The notes under the pieces: model-generated
What the model saw: only the letters and a program-made list of their open reading frames with translations
Database searches by the model: none
What the model was told of the DNA's origin: nothing
Shown: piece after piece, positions 1 to 8,140 of the stretch
How positions within the stretch are numbered: the first letter of the stretch is position 1
Layout: each line of letters starts with the position of its first letter
Source of the DNA: Campylobacteraceae bacterium
GTDB taxonomy: Bacteria > Campylobacterota > Campylobacteria > Campylobacterales > Sulfurovaceae
Direction: 5' to 3'
Assembly: GCA_027036015.1 (NCBI GenBank)
Contig: JALVTH010000040.1
Coordinates: 1 to 34,008 of the forward strand
Length of the DNA stretch: 34,008 bases
Made by a program: the position numbers and the translations under genes

Positions 1-19
1 AAGCTTAACTCTTTTTTGG

Positions 20-25
20 TATGAT
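20..25 (+). promoter_or_regulatory. possible -10 element for rsmH
   Basis: TATGAT, preceded by TG one base upstream (an extended -10 look), lies 21 bases before the TTG start of rsmH. The matching -35 box would fall at or beyond the left edge. It sits inside an imperfect inverted repeat at about 9-41 (CTCTTTTTT ... AAAAAAGAG around the palindrome ATGATATCAT), so the region could also be the tail of a terminator for a gene outside the window. Confidence 0.35.
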
Positions 26-46
26 ATCATAAAAAAAGAGGGTTTC

Positions 47-976
47 TTGAATCAATTACAAAATACTCCACATATTCCAGTTTTATTAAATGAAGTTGTC
101 AATCTTTTTGACAAAATAGAAGATGGAGTTATTATTGATTGCACCATTGGCTATGGAGGACATTCCAGTGCCATTTTAGAATCAAATAAAAACATTACAA
201 TTATTGGTATTGATAAAGATATTGAAGCAATCAACTATTGCCAAGAAAAATTTGCCCCATTTAAAGATAGAGTTACACTTTTACATGGCTCTTTTGCCCA
301 AAAAATCAAAGAATTAGATTTTGCTAATGTTAAAGGTATTTTAGCCGATTTTGGAGTCTCTTCATTACAGCTTGACAAGAGAGAAAGAGGCTTTAATTTT
401 TTTAGCAAAACACTTGATATGCGAATGGATCAAAGCCAAAGTTTTAGTGCCAAAGATGTCGTAAATGCTTATTCTCAAAGTGAACTTGAACGAATTTTTA
501 AAGAGTATGGAGAAATAAAAGAGGCAAGAAAATTAGCTAAAGCAATTGTTGCTTATCGTCAAATAGCTCCAATTAATTCAAATGAAACTTTAGCCAATAT
601 CATTGCTTCTACCATTCCCAAAAAAGGAAAAAGCCATCCAGCAACAACTGCTTTTCAAGCAATTAGAATTGAAGTAAATAATGAACTTGGCGAAATTATA
701 AGTTTACTTGATGTATTAGAGCAAAAGTGCCCAAAAGGAGCTATTACTGCTTTTATAACCTTTCACTCTCTTGAAGATAGACTCATTAAACGCCGTTTTA
801 AAAAGTGGGCAAAAAGTTGTATTTGTCCAGCTGAGAGCTTTCGATGCAGTTGTGGTAACAATCACGAACTTGGCACGATTCTTACAAAAAAAGCCATAAT
901 TCCAAGTCAAAAAGAGCTTATTAAAAATCCTCGAAGTAGAAGTGCAAAATTAAGAGCCTTTCAGTTTAAGGAATAA
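47..976 (+). CDS. rsmH: 16S rRNA (cytosine-1402-N4)-methyltransferase RsmH
   Basis: SAM-dependent methyltransferase (older name MraW) that modifies C1402 of 16S rRNA in the decoding centre. The 309-residue length is normal for the family. Visible signatures are HIPVLLNEVV near residue 9, the SAM-binding stretch DCTIGYGGHS near residue 31, LADFGVSSLQLD near 99, and the late segment FHSLEDRLIKRRFKKW near 240 that is typical of the family. The start is TTG with AAGAGGG upstream, and no ATG lies near the conserved N-terminus. It ends two bases before the ftsL-like gene, the arrangement seen at the head of division and cell-wall clusters in many bacteria. In this genome the rest of that cluster does not follow. 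Confidence 0.96.
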   Translation: MNQLQNTPHIPVLLNEVVNLFDKIEDGVIIDCTIGYGGHSSAILESNKNITIIGIDKDIEAINYCQEKFAPFKDRVTLLHGSFAQKIKELDFANVKGILADFGVSSLQLDKRERGFNFFSKTLDMRMDQSQSFSAKDVVNAYSQSELERIFKEYGEIKEARKLAKAIVAYRQIAPINSNETLANIIASTIPKKGKSHPATTAFQAIRIEVNNELGEIISLLDVLEQKCPKGAITAFITFHSLEDRLIKRRFKKWAKSCICPAESFRCSCGNNHELGTILTKKAIIPSQKELIKNPRSRSAKLRAFQFKE

Positions 977-978
977 AA

Positions 979-1242
979 ATGCAACTTGACGTAAAAAAAG
1001 CAATTTTTCTTTTGGCAATTTTAACCTTTTTCTTGCTTATAAAAGTATACGTTGCTAATCAAATCTATTATTTAAGTCGGGATATCCAAAAAATGTTAGT
1101 TAAAATTGATGCCCTCAAAGAAGAACACAACATTTTAATGCTCAAAACGCAAAAATTGCAATTTCAAAATACCGTAACCAATTCACTTTTTATCTATCAA
1201 AACCCTCAAGAAGAAAAAGAATACATAGAGGATGAGAATTGA
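979..1242 (+). CDS. FtsL-like small bitopic membrane protein
   Basis: An 87-residue protein with a short cytoplasmic start, one membrane helix at about residues 8-27 (AIFLLAILTFFLLIKVYVAN), then a helical, heptad-like stretch at about 30-65 and an acidic tail. This is the topology of FtsL, the single-pass divisome protein that pairs with FtsB through a coiled coil. Position directly after rsmH is the classical ftsL locus. FtsL diverges too far in sequence for a firm name, so the call rests on size, topology and position. The stop codon overlaps the start of the following RND gene (TTGA), implying translational coupling. Confidence 0.6.
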   Translation: MQLDVKKAIFLLAILTFFLLIKVYVANQIYYLSRDIQKMLVKIDALKEEHNILMLKTQKLQFQNTVTNSLFIYQNPQEEKEYIEDEN

Positions 1243-4200
1243 TTCGAAAATTCATTACTTTTGCGGTTGAAAAGGCAATATTAAATCATATTCTTTTTCT
1301 TTTAATGTTTATAATGGCGATTTTTGCCTATAAATCAATTCCAAAAGAGCTTTTTCCACCAGCCGAGCTTGATATTATTACAATTAGAGGAGCTTATAGC
1401 GGTGCAAGTGGGGAAGTTCTTGATCAAATGGCCGTTATTCCTTTGGAGGAGGATTTAAAAAATGTCGCAGGCATAGATAGAATCGATAGCGTAATTAAAA
1501 ATGGCTCATTTTTAATTACTTTAGAGCTTAAAGAACATACAAATCCTCAACAAGTATTAAATGATGTTAAAGATATTATTACTAATCATCGTCAAGATTG
1601 GCCAAGCGATATGAATGAACCAGTTGCCAAAGTTTTAGTGCATCAATTTCCCCTGCTTCTTATTGCAGTCTCTGGAGATGTTCCAAAAGAAAAGCTGCTA
1701 AAAGCTGCAAAAGAGTTAAAAAATCGACTTAGCCAAATTAAAGATTTAGGAACGATTGCAATTAGAGGCGATGCTTCTTATGAAGTAACGATTCAACTAA
1801 ACGAAGCAAAAATTGAAGCTTTAGGATTACCTCAAAATACTCTTTATCAAGCTATTTCTCAAATTAGCTCCATTTATCCAGCAGGAAGCTTTAAAAGTAA
1901 AGATGGCAAAATTTATCTCTCAAGCATTAATGGTCAAAAAGAGATAAAAAAACTGCAAAACTTAACCCTAAATGTTGGTGGTAAATTTATTCGTTTAAAT
2001 GATATTGCCTCCATTTCTTATGGTCTTGGCAAAGCAAAAGAGATATCCGATTTTAATGGAAAAGAGAATATCTCTTTAAATGTGACCAAACAAAAAAGCG
2101 GTAATGCCATTGAGCTAAGCAAAAAAATTAAAAAAATTTTACAAAATTTTCAAAAACACTATCCAAAAATTACCTTTAAAGTCTATACCGATACTTCCGT
2201 TTGGATTCGAAATAGAATTAATCTTGTAACTTCAAACATCTTTTTTGGACTTATTTTAGTCTTTCTTGCCATTTTTTTAAGCGTTAATTGGCAAATTTCT
2301 TTCGTTGTAGCTTTAGGAATTCCAACAAGCTTTTTTATAGGACTCATTACAGCAAAATATCTTGGCTATAGTATGAATATGCTCACAATGCTTGGAGCCT
2401 TGTTAGCTCTTGGAATGTTAGTTGATGAAGCAATAGTAGTAGCTGAAAATATCTTTCGCCACATTGAAATGGGCAAAACTCCAAAAGAAGCCGCAATTGA
2501 AGGCTCTATTGAGATGTTTCCAGCAGTGTTAACTGCAACCTCAACAACTATTTTTGCCTTTTTACCCTTGCTCTTAATGAGCGGTAAGATTGGAATTTTT
2601 ATCAAAGTTTTACCTGTTATGATTTCTATTTTGCTTTTAAGCTCCCTTTTTGAAGCCTTTTACTTTTTGCCACTCCATGCAAAAGAGCTTTTTACTTTTA
2701 AAAATCCTTCAAGTTCCATTAAAAAAGAGAGTCCATTTTGGCAAAAATTACAAAAAAAATATCAAAACTCTCTTCTAATACTTTTAAAAGAAAAAGTTTT
2801 AGTTGTAGCTTTGATGGTTACTTTTATTTTGGGCGCTACCGCTTATCTTTTAAAACAGAGCACCTTTGAACTGATGCCAAAATTTGATGCCCAACAAATC
2901 TATTTAAGTGGAAAAACAAGCATCAATAATACCTTAGAAGAGACAAAAAAAGAGATAATCCCCTTAGAACAAGCACTTTTAAAAGAGCTCAATTCAAGTG
3001 ACGTTTCTTCTATTACTTCAATTGTTGGAATTAAATTTAATCCAGACAATACTTTTGAAAGTGGAGAGCATCTTTTTCATATCTTTATTAACTTAAACGA
3101 GAGAAAGCCACAAAATTTTTTTGACAAATATATTAATCCAATCTTTTCACTTGAATACGATAACTCAAACATGAAGCGCCAAAAAAGTGCTTTTGAGATC
3201 TTAGAGCAGGCAAAAAAGATTCTTAATCGCTTTAAAAACACCAAAAATGAAAAAGGAGAAAAAATCTTTAAAGATTTAACCATTTTTGTTCCTCAAGCTG
3301 GTATTGTCAAACATGACATTGAATTAAGCATTGTTGATGATGGCACTAAAAATGTTGACTTAGCTATTGCAACAATAATAAAAAAACTTCATGAAATTGG
3401 AAATCTTATTGGAATCTCTACCAATAAAAAACTTGGCCCAAAAGAGATAAAATTACAAATTAATTCTTATGGTCAAAAGCTTGGCTTTAGTGAAGCTTAT
3501 TTAATTCAAGCTTTGCAAGGACTCTTTTTAGAAACCTACTATAGTAAAATGCTCAATAAAGAAGGAGTTATTAATGTTATTCTTAAAGAAAAAAATAAAG
3601 ATAAAGCCATCGATTTAAAAAATATTCAAATTGCAACACCAGATGGTTCAAAATTTGTGGCTCTAAAAGAGATTACCAACTTTATTACCATTAAACGCCC
3701 TCTAACACTTTATAAAGAAAATGGCAAACGCATTTGGAATATTACAGCCCAAACTATTAAAGGCAAAAGCGTTGCTTCTAAAGTTATGCAAAAACTCAAA
3801 CCTACCATTGAAAAATTAAGAAAGCAAGGCTATAAAATTATCATTAAAGGCGAAGCCAAAGAAAATGCCAAAGTAATTCGAGAAATGAGTGAAGCTGCAA
3901 TTTTAGCAATCTTTTTAATTTTTATTGCTCTTGTTTTAATGTTTGATTCATTAATTCTTTCTCTTATTACCTTAAGTGTTATTCCACTTTCAATTTTAGG
4001 AGCTCTTTTTGGCACCAAAATAATGGGGCTCAATCTCACAATGCCAGGACTCATGGGAATTGTAGGACTTGCTGGAGTTGTTGTAAATGATGCAATTATA
4101 ATGCTTGATTTTATTAAAACAAGTATAAACTATAACGATTTGGCAAAAAAAGCCTCAACAAGAATTAGACCTATTATGCTAACTTCTATTACAACTCTTT

Positions 4201-4373
4201 TAGGACTTTCTACTTTAATTTTCTTTGCAAGTGGGCAAGCGTTGGTTATTCAGCCAATGGCTGTTTCGCTTGGATTTGGACTTGCTTGGGCAACGATTTT
4301 AAATTTAATTTTTGTGCCTCTTCTTTTTGCACTCATTTATAAAATAAAGGCAAAAAATGAAACGACTTTATAA
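1239..4373 (+). CDS. RND-family efflux transporter permease (full length)
   Basis: A 1044-residue inner-membrane proton-driven exporter of the AcrB/CzcA superfamily. The twelve-helix layout is visible: TM1 near residues 15-32, a large periplasmic loop, TM2-6 at about 330-480, TM7 near 518, a second large loop, and TM8-12 at about 885-1035. The TM4 relay motif reads LGMLVDEAIVVAEN with D396 and E397, against the usual DD or DA. TM10 reads GVVVNDAIIMLDF, with N950-D951 where AcrB has a lysine. The start is TTG, overlapping the stop of the FtsL-like gene, with AGAGGATGAG upstream. No adaptor or outer-membrane partner gene is adjacent, so it may share partners encoded elsewhere or export lipid or hydrophobic cargo. 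The substrate is unknown. Confidence 0.88.
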   Translation: MIRKFITFAVEKAILNHILFLLMFIMAIFAYKSIPKELFPPAELDIITIRGAYSGASGEVLDQMAVIPLEEDLKNVAGIDRIDSVIKNGSFLITLELKEHTNPQQVLNDVKDIITNHRQDWPSDMNEPVAKVLVHQFPLLLIAVSGDVPKEKLLKAAKELKNRLSQIKDLGTIAIRGDASYEVTIQLNEAKIEALGLPQNTLYQAISQISSIYPAGSFKSKDGKIYLSSINGQKEIKKLQNLTLNVGGKFIRLNDIASISYGLGKAKEISDFNGKENISLNVTKQKSGNAIELSKKIKKILQNFQKHYPKITFKVYTDTSVWIRNRINLVTSNIFFGLILVFLAIFLSVNWQISFVVALGIPTSFFIGLITAKYLGYSMNMLTMLGALLALGMLVDEAIVVAENIFRHIEMGKTPKEAAIEGSIEMFPAVLTATSTTIFAFLPLLLMSGKIGIFIKVLPVMISILLLSSLFEAFYFLPLHAKELFTFKNPSSSIKKESPFWQKLQKKYQNSLLILLKEKVLVVALMVTFILGATAYLLKQSTFELMPKFDAQQIYLSGKTSINNTLEETKKEIIPLEQALLKELNSSDVSSITSIVGIKFNPDNTFESGEHLFHIFINLNERKPQNFFDKYINPIFSLEYDNSNMKRQKSAFEILEQAKKILNRFKNTKNEKGEKIFKDLTIFVPQAGIVKHDIELSIVDDGTKNVDLAIATIIKKLHEIGNLIGISTNKKLGPKEIKLQINSYGQKLGFSEAYLIQALQGLFLETYYSKMLNKEGVINVILKEKNKDKAIDLKNIQIATPDGSKFVALKEITNFITIKRPLTLYKENGKRIWNITAQTIKGKSVASKVMQKLKPTIEKLRKQGYKIIIKGEAKENAKVIREMSEAAILAIFLIFIALVLMFDSLILSLITLSVIPLSILGALFGTKIMGLNLTMPGLMGIVGLAGVVVNDAIIMLDFIKTSINYNDLAKKASTRIRPIMLTSITTLLGLSTLIFFASGQALVIQPMAVSLGFGLAWATILNLIFVPLLFALIYKIKAKNETTL

Positions 4374-5019
4374 TGCAATGCAATTAAAAAAACTCTATAC
4401 TCTCAAAAGTCTTGGAGTCAACTTTATTAAACCTCTCAAAGAATTTGAAAAAGATGAATTACCTCTTCCAAACGATTTAAATGCTTTACGAAAAATTGTA
4501 AACAATTGCCATTTATGTGAACTAAGCAAAACGAGAAAACACGTCGTTTTTGGAGAAGGTAATCCTAATGCAACACTTATGTTTGTTGGCGAAGGACCAG
4601 GAGCAAGCGAAGATGAACAAGGCCGCCCTTTTGTAGGACGTGCTGGAATGCTTTTAACAAAAATGATTGAAAATGTTTTGTTAATAAAAAGAAGCAAAGT
4701 CTACATTGCCAACATCGTTAAATGCCGCCCACCAAATAATAGAACTCCTCTTCCAACAGAAGCTTTAACTTGCCGCCCTTATCTTTTTAAACAAATAGAA
4801 ATAATAAAGCCAAAAATCATCGTTGCTCTTGGCTCAACGGCTTATCATTATTTAACAAACGATACAAAGCCTATTTCAAAGGTAAGAGGAAGCATCATTG
4901 ATATGAAAGAGTTTAAACTTATACCAACTTATCATCCAAGTTTCTTACTTCGAAATCCTTCGGCTAAAAAAGAAGCTTATGTTGATATGCTTCTTGTTAA
5001 AAAGCTCTTAGGCAGTTAA
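4357..5019 (+). CDS. uracil-DNA glycosylase, family 4 (Fe-S)
   Basis: Excises uracil from DNA as the first step of base-excision repair. The 220-residue protein has an N-terminal extension of about 40 residues, then four cysteines in the family 4/5 [4Fe-4S] pattern: C51 and C54 (NCHLC), C123 (VKCRPP) and C139 (TCRPY). Motif A reads GEGPGASEDE (78-87), followed by GRPFVGRAG, and the second active-site motif is HPSFLLR (193-199). Family 4 enzymes are typical of thermophiles and of many bacteria. The gene overlaps the end of the RND gene by 17 bases, with AAAGG before its ATG. Its 3' end overlaps the convergent minus-strand gene by 12 bases. Confidence 0.93.
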   Translation: MKRLYNAMQLKKLYTLKSLGVNFIKPLKEFEKDELPLPNDLNALRKIVNNCHLCELSKTRKHVVFGEGNPNATLMFVGEGPGASEDEQGRPFVGRAGMLLTKMIENVLLIKRSKVYIANIVKCRPPNNRTPLPTEALTCRPYLFKQIEIIKPKIIVALGSTAYHYLTNDTKPISKVRGSIIDMKEFKLIPTYHPSFLLRNPSAKKEAYVDMLLVKKLLGS

Positions 5020-5412
5020 TTTTTGAGAGCTTTGAGCAATATCAAGCAATTTTAAAAGAAGTGCTTTATTTGGATAGTGTTTACTTGCTAAAACCTTAAT
5101 AATTTTTAAAAGATTAATTTTTGCTTCTTTTGAAATATCTTTCCCATAAGCTCTAATTCTTTGAAGCTTTCGAATAATACTTTCTAATTCATTATCATTG
5201 ATTTTAGCTTTATTTTGAGTTAAATCTTCAAGCATAAAAGCAATTTTTAACTCAATCTCTTTTGTAATTTTGTTTAAAGAAAGTCTTACATCAGCAAAAT
5301 GTTTTGTAGTCTCTTTTTTTTCAGATACAAACTTTTTAGATACAAAAAAATGATGAACTCCTATATATCCAATACCAACTAAAATTATACTACCAAACAA
5401 AAGTTTTTTCAT
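5008..5412 (-). CDS. hypothetical membrane-anchored protein
   Basis: I do not recognise this 134-residue protein. It has one N-terminal membrane helix (about residues 4-24, LLFGSIILVGIGYIGVHHFF) and then a soluble, Lys- and Glu-rich, almost certainly alpha-helical body with no cysteines. The helix could be an uncleaved anchor or a signal peptide, but no good cleavage site is visible. The ribosome site AAAGGGTGG sits just before the ATG. It appears to have its own promoter within the end of apaH (5442-5469). Its last codons overlap the tail of the uracil-DNA glycosylase gene on the other strand. Confidence 0.7.
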   Translation of the reverse strand: MKKLLFGSIILVGIGYIGVHHFFVSKKFVSEKKETTKHFADVRLSLNKITKEIELKIAFMLEDLTQNKAKINDNELESIIRKLQRIRAYGKDISKEAKINLLKIIKVLASKHYPNKALLLKLLDIAQSSQKLTA

Positions 5413-5441
5413 CCACCACCCTTTTAGAAAAACTTCTTTAC

Positions 5442-5469
5442 ATTATAGCTTACTTTGCTTTACACTCAA
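5442..5469 (-). promoter_or_regulatory. sigma70-type promoter for the small membrane protein gene
   Basis: On the minus strand, TTGAGT (5469-5464), a 16-base spacer and TATAAT (5447-5442) form a good promoter. The start of transcription would be about 5435, some 22 bases before the gene. The -35 box and part of the spacer lie inside the last codons of apaH. Confidence 0.6.
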
Positions 5470-6253
5470 CTTGAACAATCTCTTTGCTCTCTAAACAAAA
5501 GGCACTAAGCTCTCTTCCCCATACACACCCTGTATCGATACAAATTACATCATCTCTTTGTAAAAGTCCCAATGTTGACCAGTGTCCAAATAAAATTGTT
5601 AAATCTATCTTTTTTCTATTTGGACAATTAAACCAAGCAAAAAGCTCTTTTGGTGCATTTTTTGGTGAGCCTTTTTGTTTAAAATCAAGTGTCCCATCTT
5701 TATAGCAATAGCGCATTCTAATAAAACTATTTAAAGCATAGCGCTCTTCTTCAATTAAAGGTCCCATTGGATGATATTTTCTTGTCTCTTTTGAAAAAAT
5801 TTTTGCTAACCACTCTTTTGCCTCAAATGAGCTAAGTCTTCCTTGCAAAAGCGAATTGTAATAAATTGCACTTCCAAGTTCAAATTGCGGAGCTATTCCA
5901 GCATGAGCCATAACATATCCAAGCGCATAATCGATATGAAGAAATGGTTGCGTTCTTAACCAATTGATATACTCATTTGCCCTTTTATGAGTCAAAATTG
6001 GCTCAATAGTATCATTTGATGGACGCAAATTATAAAAAGTAGCAAGTAATCCAATATCATGATTGCCTAAAACGAAATTAATTTTTTCTTTATGCTTATA
6101 AACAAATTCTAAAACCTCTAAACTCTTTTTGCCACGATTAACAATATCTCCAACAAGCCATAATCTATCTTTATCAAAATCAAAATTAATTTTCTCAAGC
6201 AACGTAATAAAGCTATCAAAACAACCTTGAATATCACCTATTGCCCAATTCAA
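5450..6253 (-). CDS. apaH: bis(5'-nucleosyl)-tetraphosphatase, symmetrical (ApaH)
   Basis: Metallophosphatase that cleaves Ap4A to two ADP and, in characterised bacteria, also removes NpnN caps from RNA. At 267 residues it matches the family. The phosphoesterase signatures are in order: GDIQGC (6-11), GDIVNRG (35-41) and GNHD (63-66), with a later GHWST segment and the C-terminal IDTGCVWG typical of ApaH. The start is TTG, sharing bases with the TGA stop of the upstream glycosylase gene (TTGA), with AAGGAG about nine bases ahead. It is the last gene of a short minus-strand cluster with the glycosylase and the DUF4149-like protein. Confidence 0.93.
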   Translation of the reverse strand: MNWAIGDIQGCFDSFITLLEKINFDFDKDRLWLVGDIVNRGKKSLEVLEFVYKHKEKINFVLGNHDIGLLATFYNLRPSNDTIEPILTHKRANEYINWLRTQPFLHIDYALGYVMAHAGIAPQFELGSAIYYNSLLQGRLSSFEAKEWLAKIFSKETRKYHPMGPLIEEERYALNSFIRMRYCYKDGTLDFKQKGSPKNAPKELFAWFNCPNRKKIDLTILFGHWSTLGLLQRDDVICIDTGCVWGRELSAFCLESKEIVQVECKAK

Positions 6254-6729
6254 AAGAGTAACTCCTTATAGATTTTACATTTATCTTCAAACTTCATCGC
6301 TGCATATGCAGGTGAAGGTGATGGCAAATAAAAAGTTTGCACTTTTACATCTTTAAAATGCTTTTTAAAAAGGCGCTCAGCCAAACGGCTTGTAAAAGCA
6401 ATTTTTTCAATATTTGGATACTCTTGCAAAAGCTTTTTTATATCATTAACTTCAATTTCTTGCAAATTATTATCAAGCGAATTTTTTCTTTTGCACGATT
6501 TTACCATATCCCAAAGCGCTAAATGATGCTCTTTTAAAAGCCAAATTTTTTGATCTTTACTTATTGCTGGATATCTTGTAATTTGACTTAAAATTTTCCA
6601 AAACTGATTTTTAGGATGTGCATAATAAAAGTTTTCTTCAAACGATTTAATACTTGGGAAAGAGCCCAAAATTAAAATTTTACTACCTTTAAAAATAATA
6701 GGTTGAAATGGATGTAATGCTTTTTCCAA
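6250..6729 (-). CDS. hypoxanthine-DNA glycosylase-type (UDG superfamily family 6) enzyme
   Basis: Member of the uracil-DNA glycosylase superfamily, best matching the bacterial hypoxanthine-DNA glycosylases that remove deaminated adenine. Evidence in the 159-residue protein is LGSFPS (21-26), the substrate-pocket motif YYAHPKNQFW (35-44), whose Asn is the expected catalytic residue, and LPSPSPAYA (135-143). No Fe-S cysteines are present, unlike the family 4 enzyme nearby. The start is TTG directly after the stop of the upstream gene, with AAAGGAG about nine bases ahead. A mismatch-specific (Mug-like) uracil activity is the main alternative. Confidence 0.82.
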   Translation of the reverse strand: MEKALHPFQPIIFKGSKILILGSFPSIKSFEENFYYAHPKNQFWKILSQITRYPAISKDQKIWLLKEHHLALWDMVKSCKRKNSLDNNLQEIEVNDIKKLLQEYPNIEKIAFTSRLAERLFKKHFKDVKVQTFYLPSPSPAYAAMKFEDKCKIYKELLF

Positions 6730-7209
6730 TTACTTTAACTCCTTTAAAAGTGTTCGAATAAAAAGAGTAAATCCAAAAAGCAAAAAAAGTGCCAAAGCAA
6801 TTTCGCTTCCTTTGTGCATATTTTCAAAAATATGACTATTTACAACATCTTCACCTTGCTTTTGCATTGAAATTATAGAATTCATATAAAAAAAACAAAA
6901 AAGTGCCCCACTTCCAATTGCTCCAAGTGCTGAAACTACTTTAATTACATCTCTATTAAATCGCTTATATTGATACCCTTCATAAATAAATATTGCAATC
7001 ATTGCAGCAACAATAAAATATTTAAGCCCAATAAAGTTTTGGCTCATTATAAGCCCTTCTTGATAGCGGCTTAAAATCTCACTTCCAAGCCACTTTTGAG
7101 AATTAAAAGTAACTGGAGCTACAACAAAAGCTGCATATACTGAAGCACCAAGTGCTAAAGATAAAATAAGTAGATAAATCGTCGTAAAAATTTTATTTGT
7201 TTTTTGCAT
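6730..7209 (-). CDS. DUF4149-like integral membrane protein
   Basis: A 159-residue membrane protein with four predicted helices (about residues 8-30, 58-75, 88-107 and 133-152). The N-terminal pattern (LALGASVYAAFVVAPVTF) resembles DUF4149/TMEM205-like proteins, which have no firm function in bacteria. I place the start at the ATG at 7209 because AAGGAAA lies at the right distance, whereas an in-frame start 30 bases upstream has no ribosome site. The stop codon directly abuts the TTG start of the glycosylase gene, so the two are co-transcribed. No link to repair is implied beyond the operon. Confidence 0.65.
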   Translation of the reverse strand: MQKTNKIFTTIYLLILSLALGASVYAAFVVAPVTFNSQKWLGSEILSRYQEGLIMSQNFIGLKYFIVAAMIAIFIYEGYQYKRFNRDVIKVVSALGAIGSGALFCFFYMNSIISMQKQGEDVVNSHIFENMHKGSEIALALFLLFGFTLFIRTLLKELK

Positions 7210-7321
7210 AATTTTTCCTTTTTTGTGTGATAATAACAACTTTTACTAAAAATTGGCTTTATTAAAATTTATTTTCAAAAGCAAACTTTACTAAACTAAA
7301 AAAATTGATTACAACATAAAT

Positions 7322-8140
7322 TTATTGAAACTTTTTATAAACAAAGCCTCTATCAAATCCAGCTAAATCTTTATAAAACTTCAACTCTCCATCTAATTGA
7401 AGCTCTTTTGCCTTTTTTGCAATAGCTTTTTTTTGATCATATCCCATTTCACATACTACAAATTTAATATCTTTTTCTTTGATAAGATTTAATATATCAA
7501 AAAGTATTTTCAAACCCTTTTGAGGTGCAAAAAGTGCCGTATGGGGCTCAAAATCTTTTACATTTTTTGCTAATGGATAACTTGGATCAATATAAGGAGG
7601 ATTACTAATTAAAAATTCATACTCTCCTAACTTCTCATCTAAATTGCAATGAAAAAGCTTGATTTTATTTTGTAAAGAAAACTTTTCAATATTTCTTTTT
7701 GCAATTTCTAAAGCCTCTTTACTAATATCACTTGCATTAATTGTCACGTTTGAATGCATTGCAATAGCAATCGAGAGCGCTCCACTTCCAATACCAATTT
7801 CTGCAACTTTGTTTATGTCATGTTTTTTAATAAGCTCTAAAGCCTTATCTACCAAAATTTCACTCTCAGGACGCGGTATAAGAGCACCCTTATCAATAAA
7901 AAGCTCAAAATCGTAAAAACTAACTTTATTTGTTATATATTCAATTGGCTCATGATTTTTTCTTCTATCAATCAAAGCTTTTAAAGCTTCAAAATCAATA
8001 TCTTCAATCTCTTTTAATATTAGCTCTTCGCGACGACATCCAAGCAAATAGGCAATTAAAATTTCAGCTTCTAATCTTGGGCGTTCAACCACATCAATTA
8101 ATTCTTTTTGTGCCCAAAGAAGCGCTTTTTTAAGCATCAT
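7322..8140 (-). CDS. prmC: peptide chain release factor N5-glutamine methyltransferase PrmC
   Basis: Methylates the Gln of the GGQ motif in release factors RF1 and RF2. The 272-residue length is typical. The N-terminal helical domain is followed by IPRPESE (88-94), the SAM-binding EIGIGSGALSIA (114-125) and the catalytic NPPY (180-183). The gene begins with tandem ATG codons that lie within the last codons of the protease gene, overlapping it by 11 bases and suggesting translational coupling. After it come about 110 bases of very AT-rich DNA in which I see no convincing hairpin. Confidence 0.94.
   Translation of the reverse strand: MMLKKALLWAQKELIDVVERPRLEAEILIAYLLGCRREELILKEIEDIDFEALKALIDRRKNHEPIEYITNKVSFYDFELFIDKGALIPRPESEILVDKALELIKKHDINKVAEIGIGSGALSIAIAMHSNVTINASDISKEALEIAKRNIEKFSLQNKIKLFHCNLDEKLGEYEFLISNPPYIDPSYPLAKNVKDFEPHTALFAPQKGLKILFDILNLIKEKDIKFVVCEMGYDQKKAIAKKAKELQLDGELKFYKDLAGFDRGFVYKKFQ

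Noticed and set aside
1-46. Left-edge inverted repeat as a regulatory RNA or riboswitch
   Set aside because: The stem is nearly all A/T with a short palindromic centre; it is better explained as a -10 region or the tail of an upstream terminator, and the upstream side is outside the window.
4395-4697. Minus-strand open frame of 100 codons in the uracil-DNA glycosylase gene
   Set aside because: Fully antisense to a conserved domain and without supporting signals.
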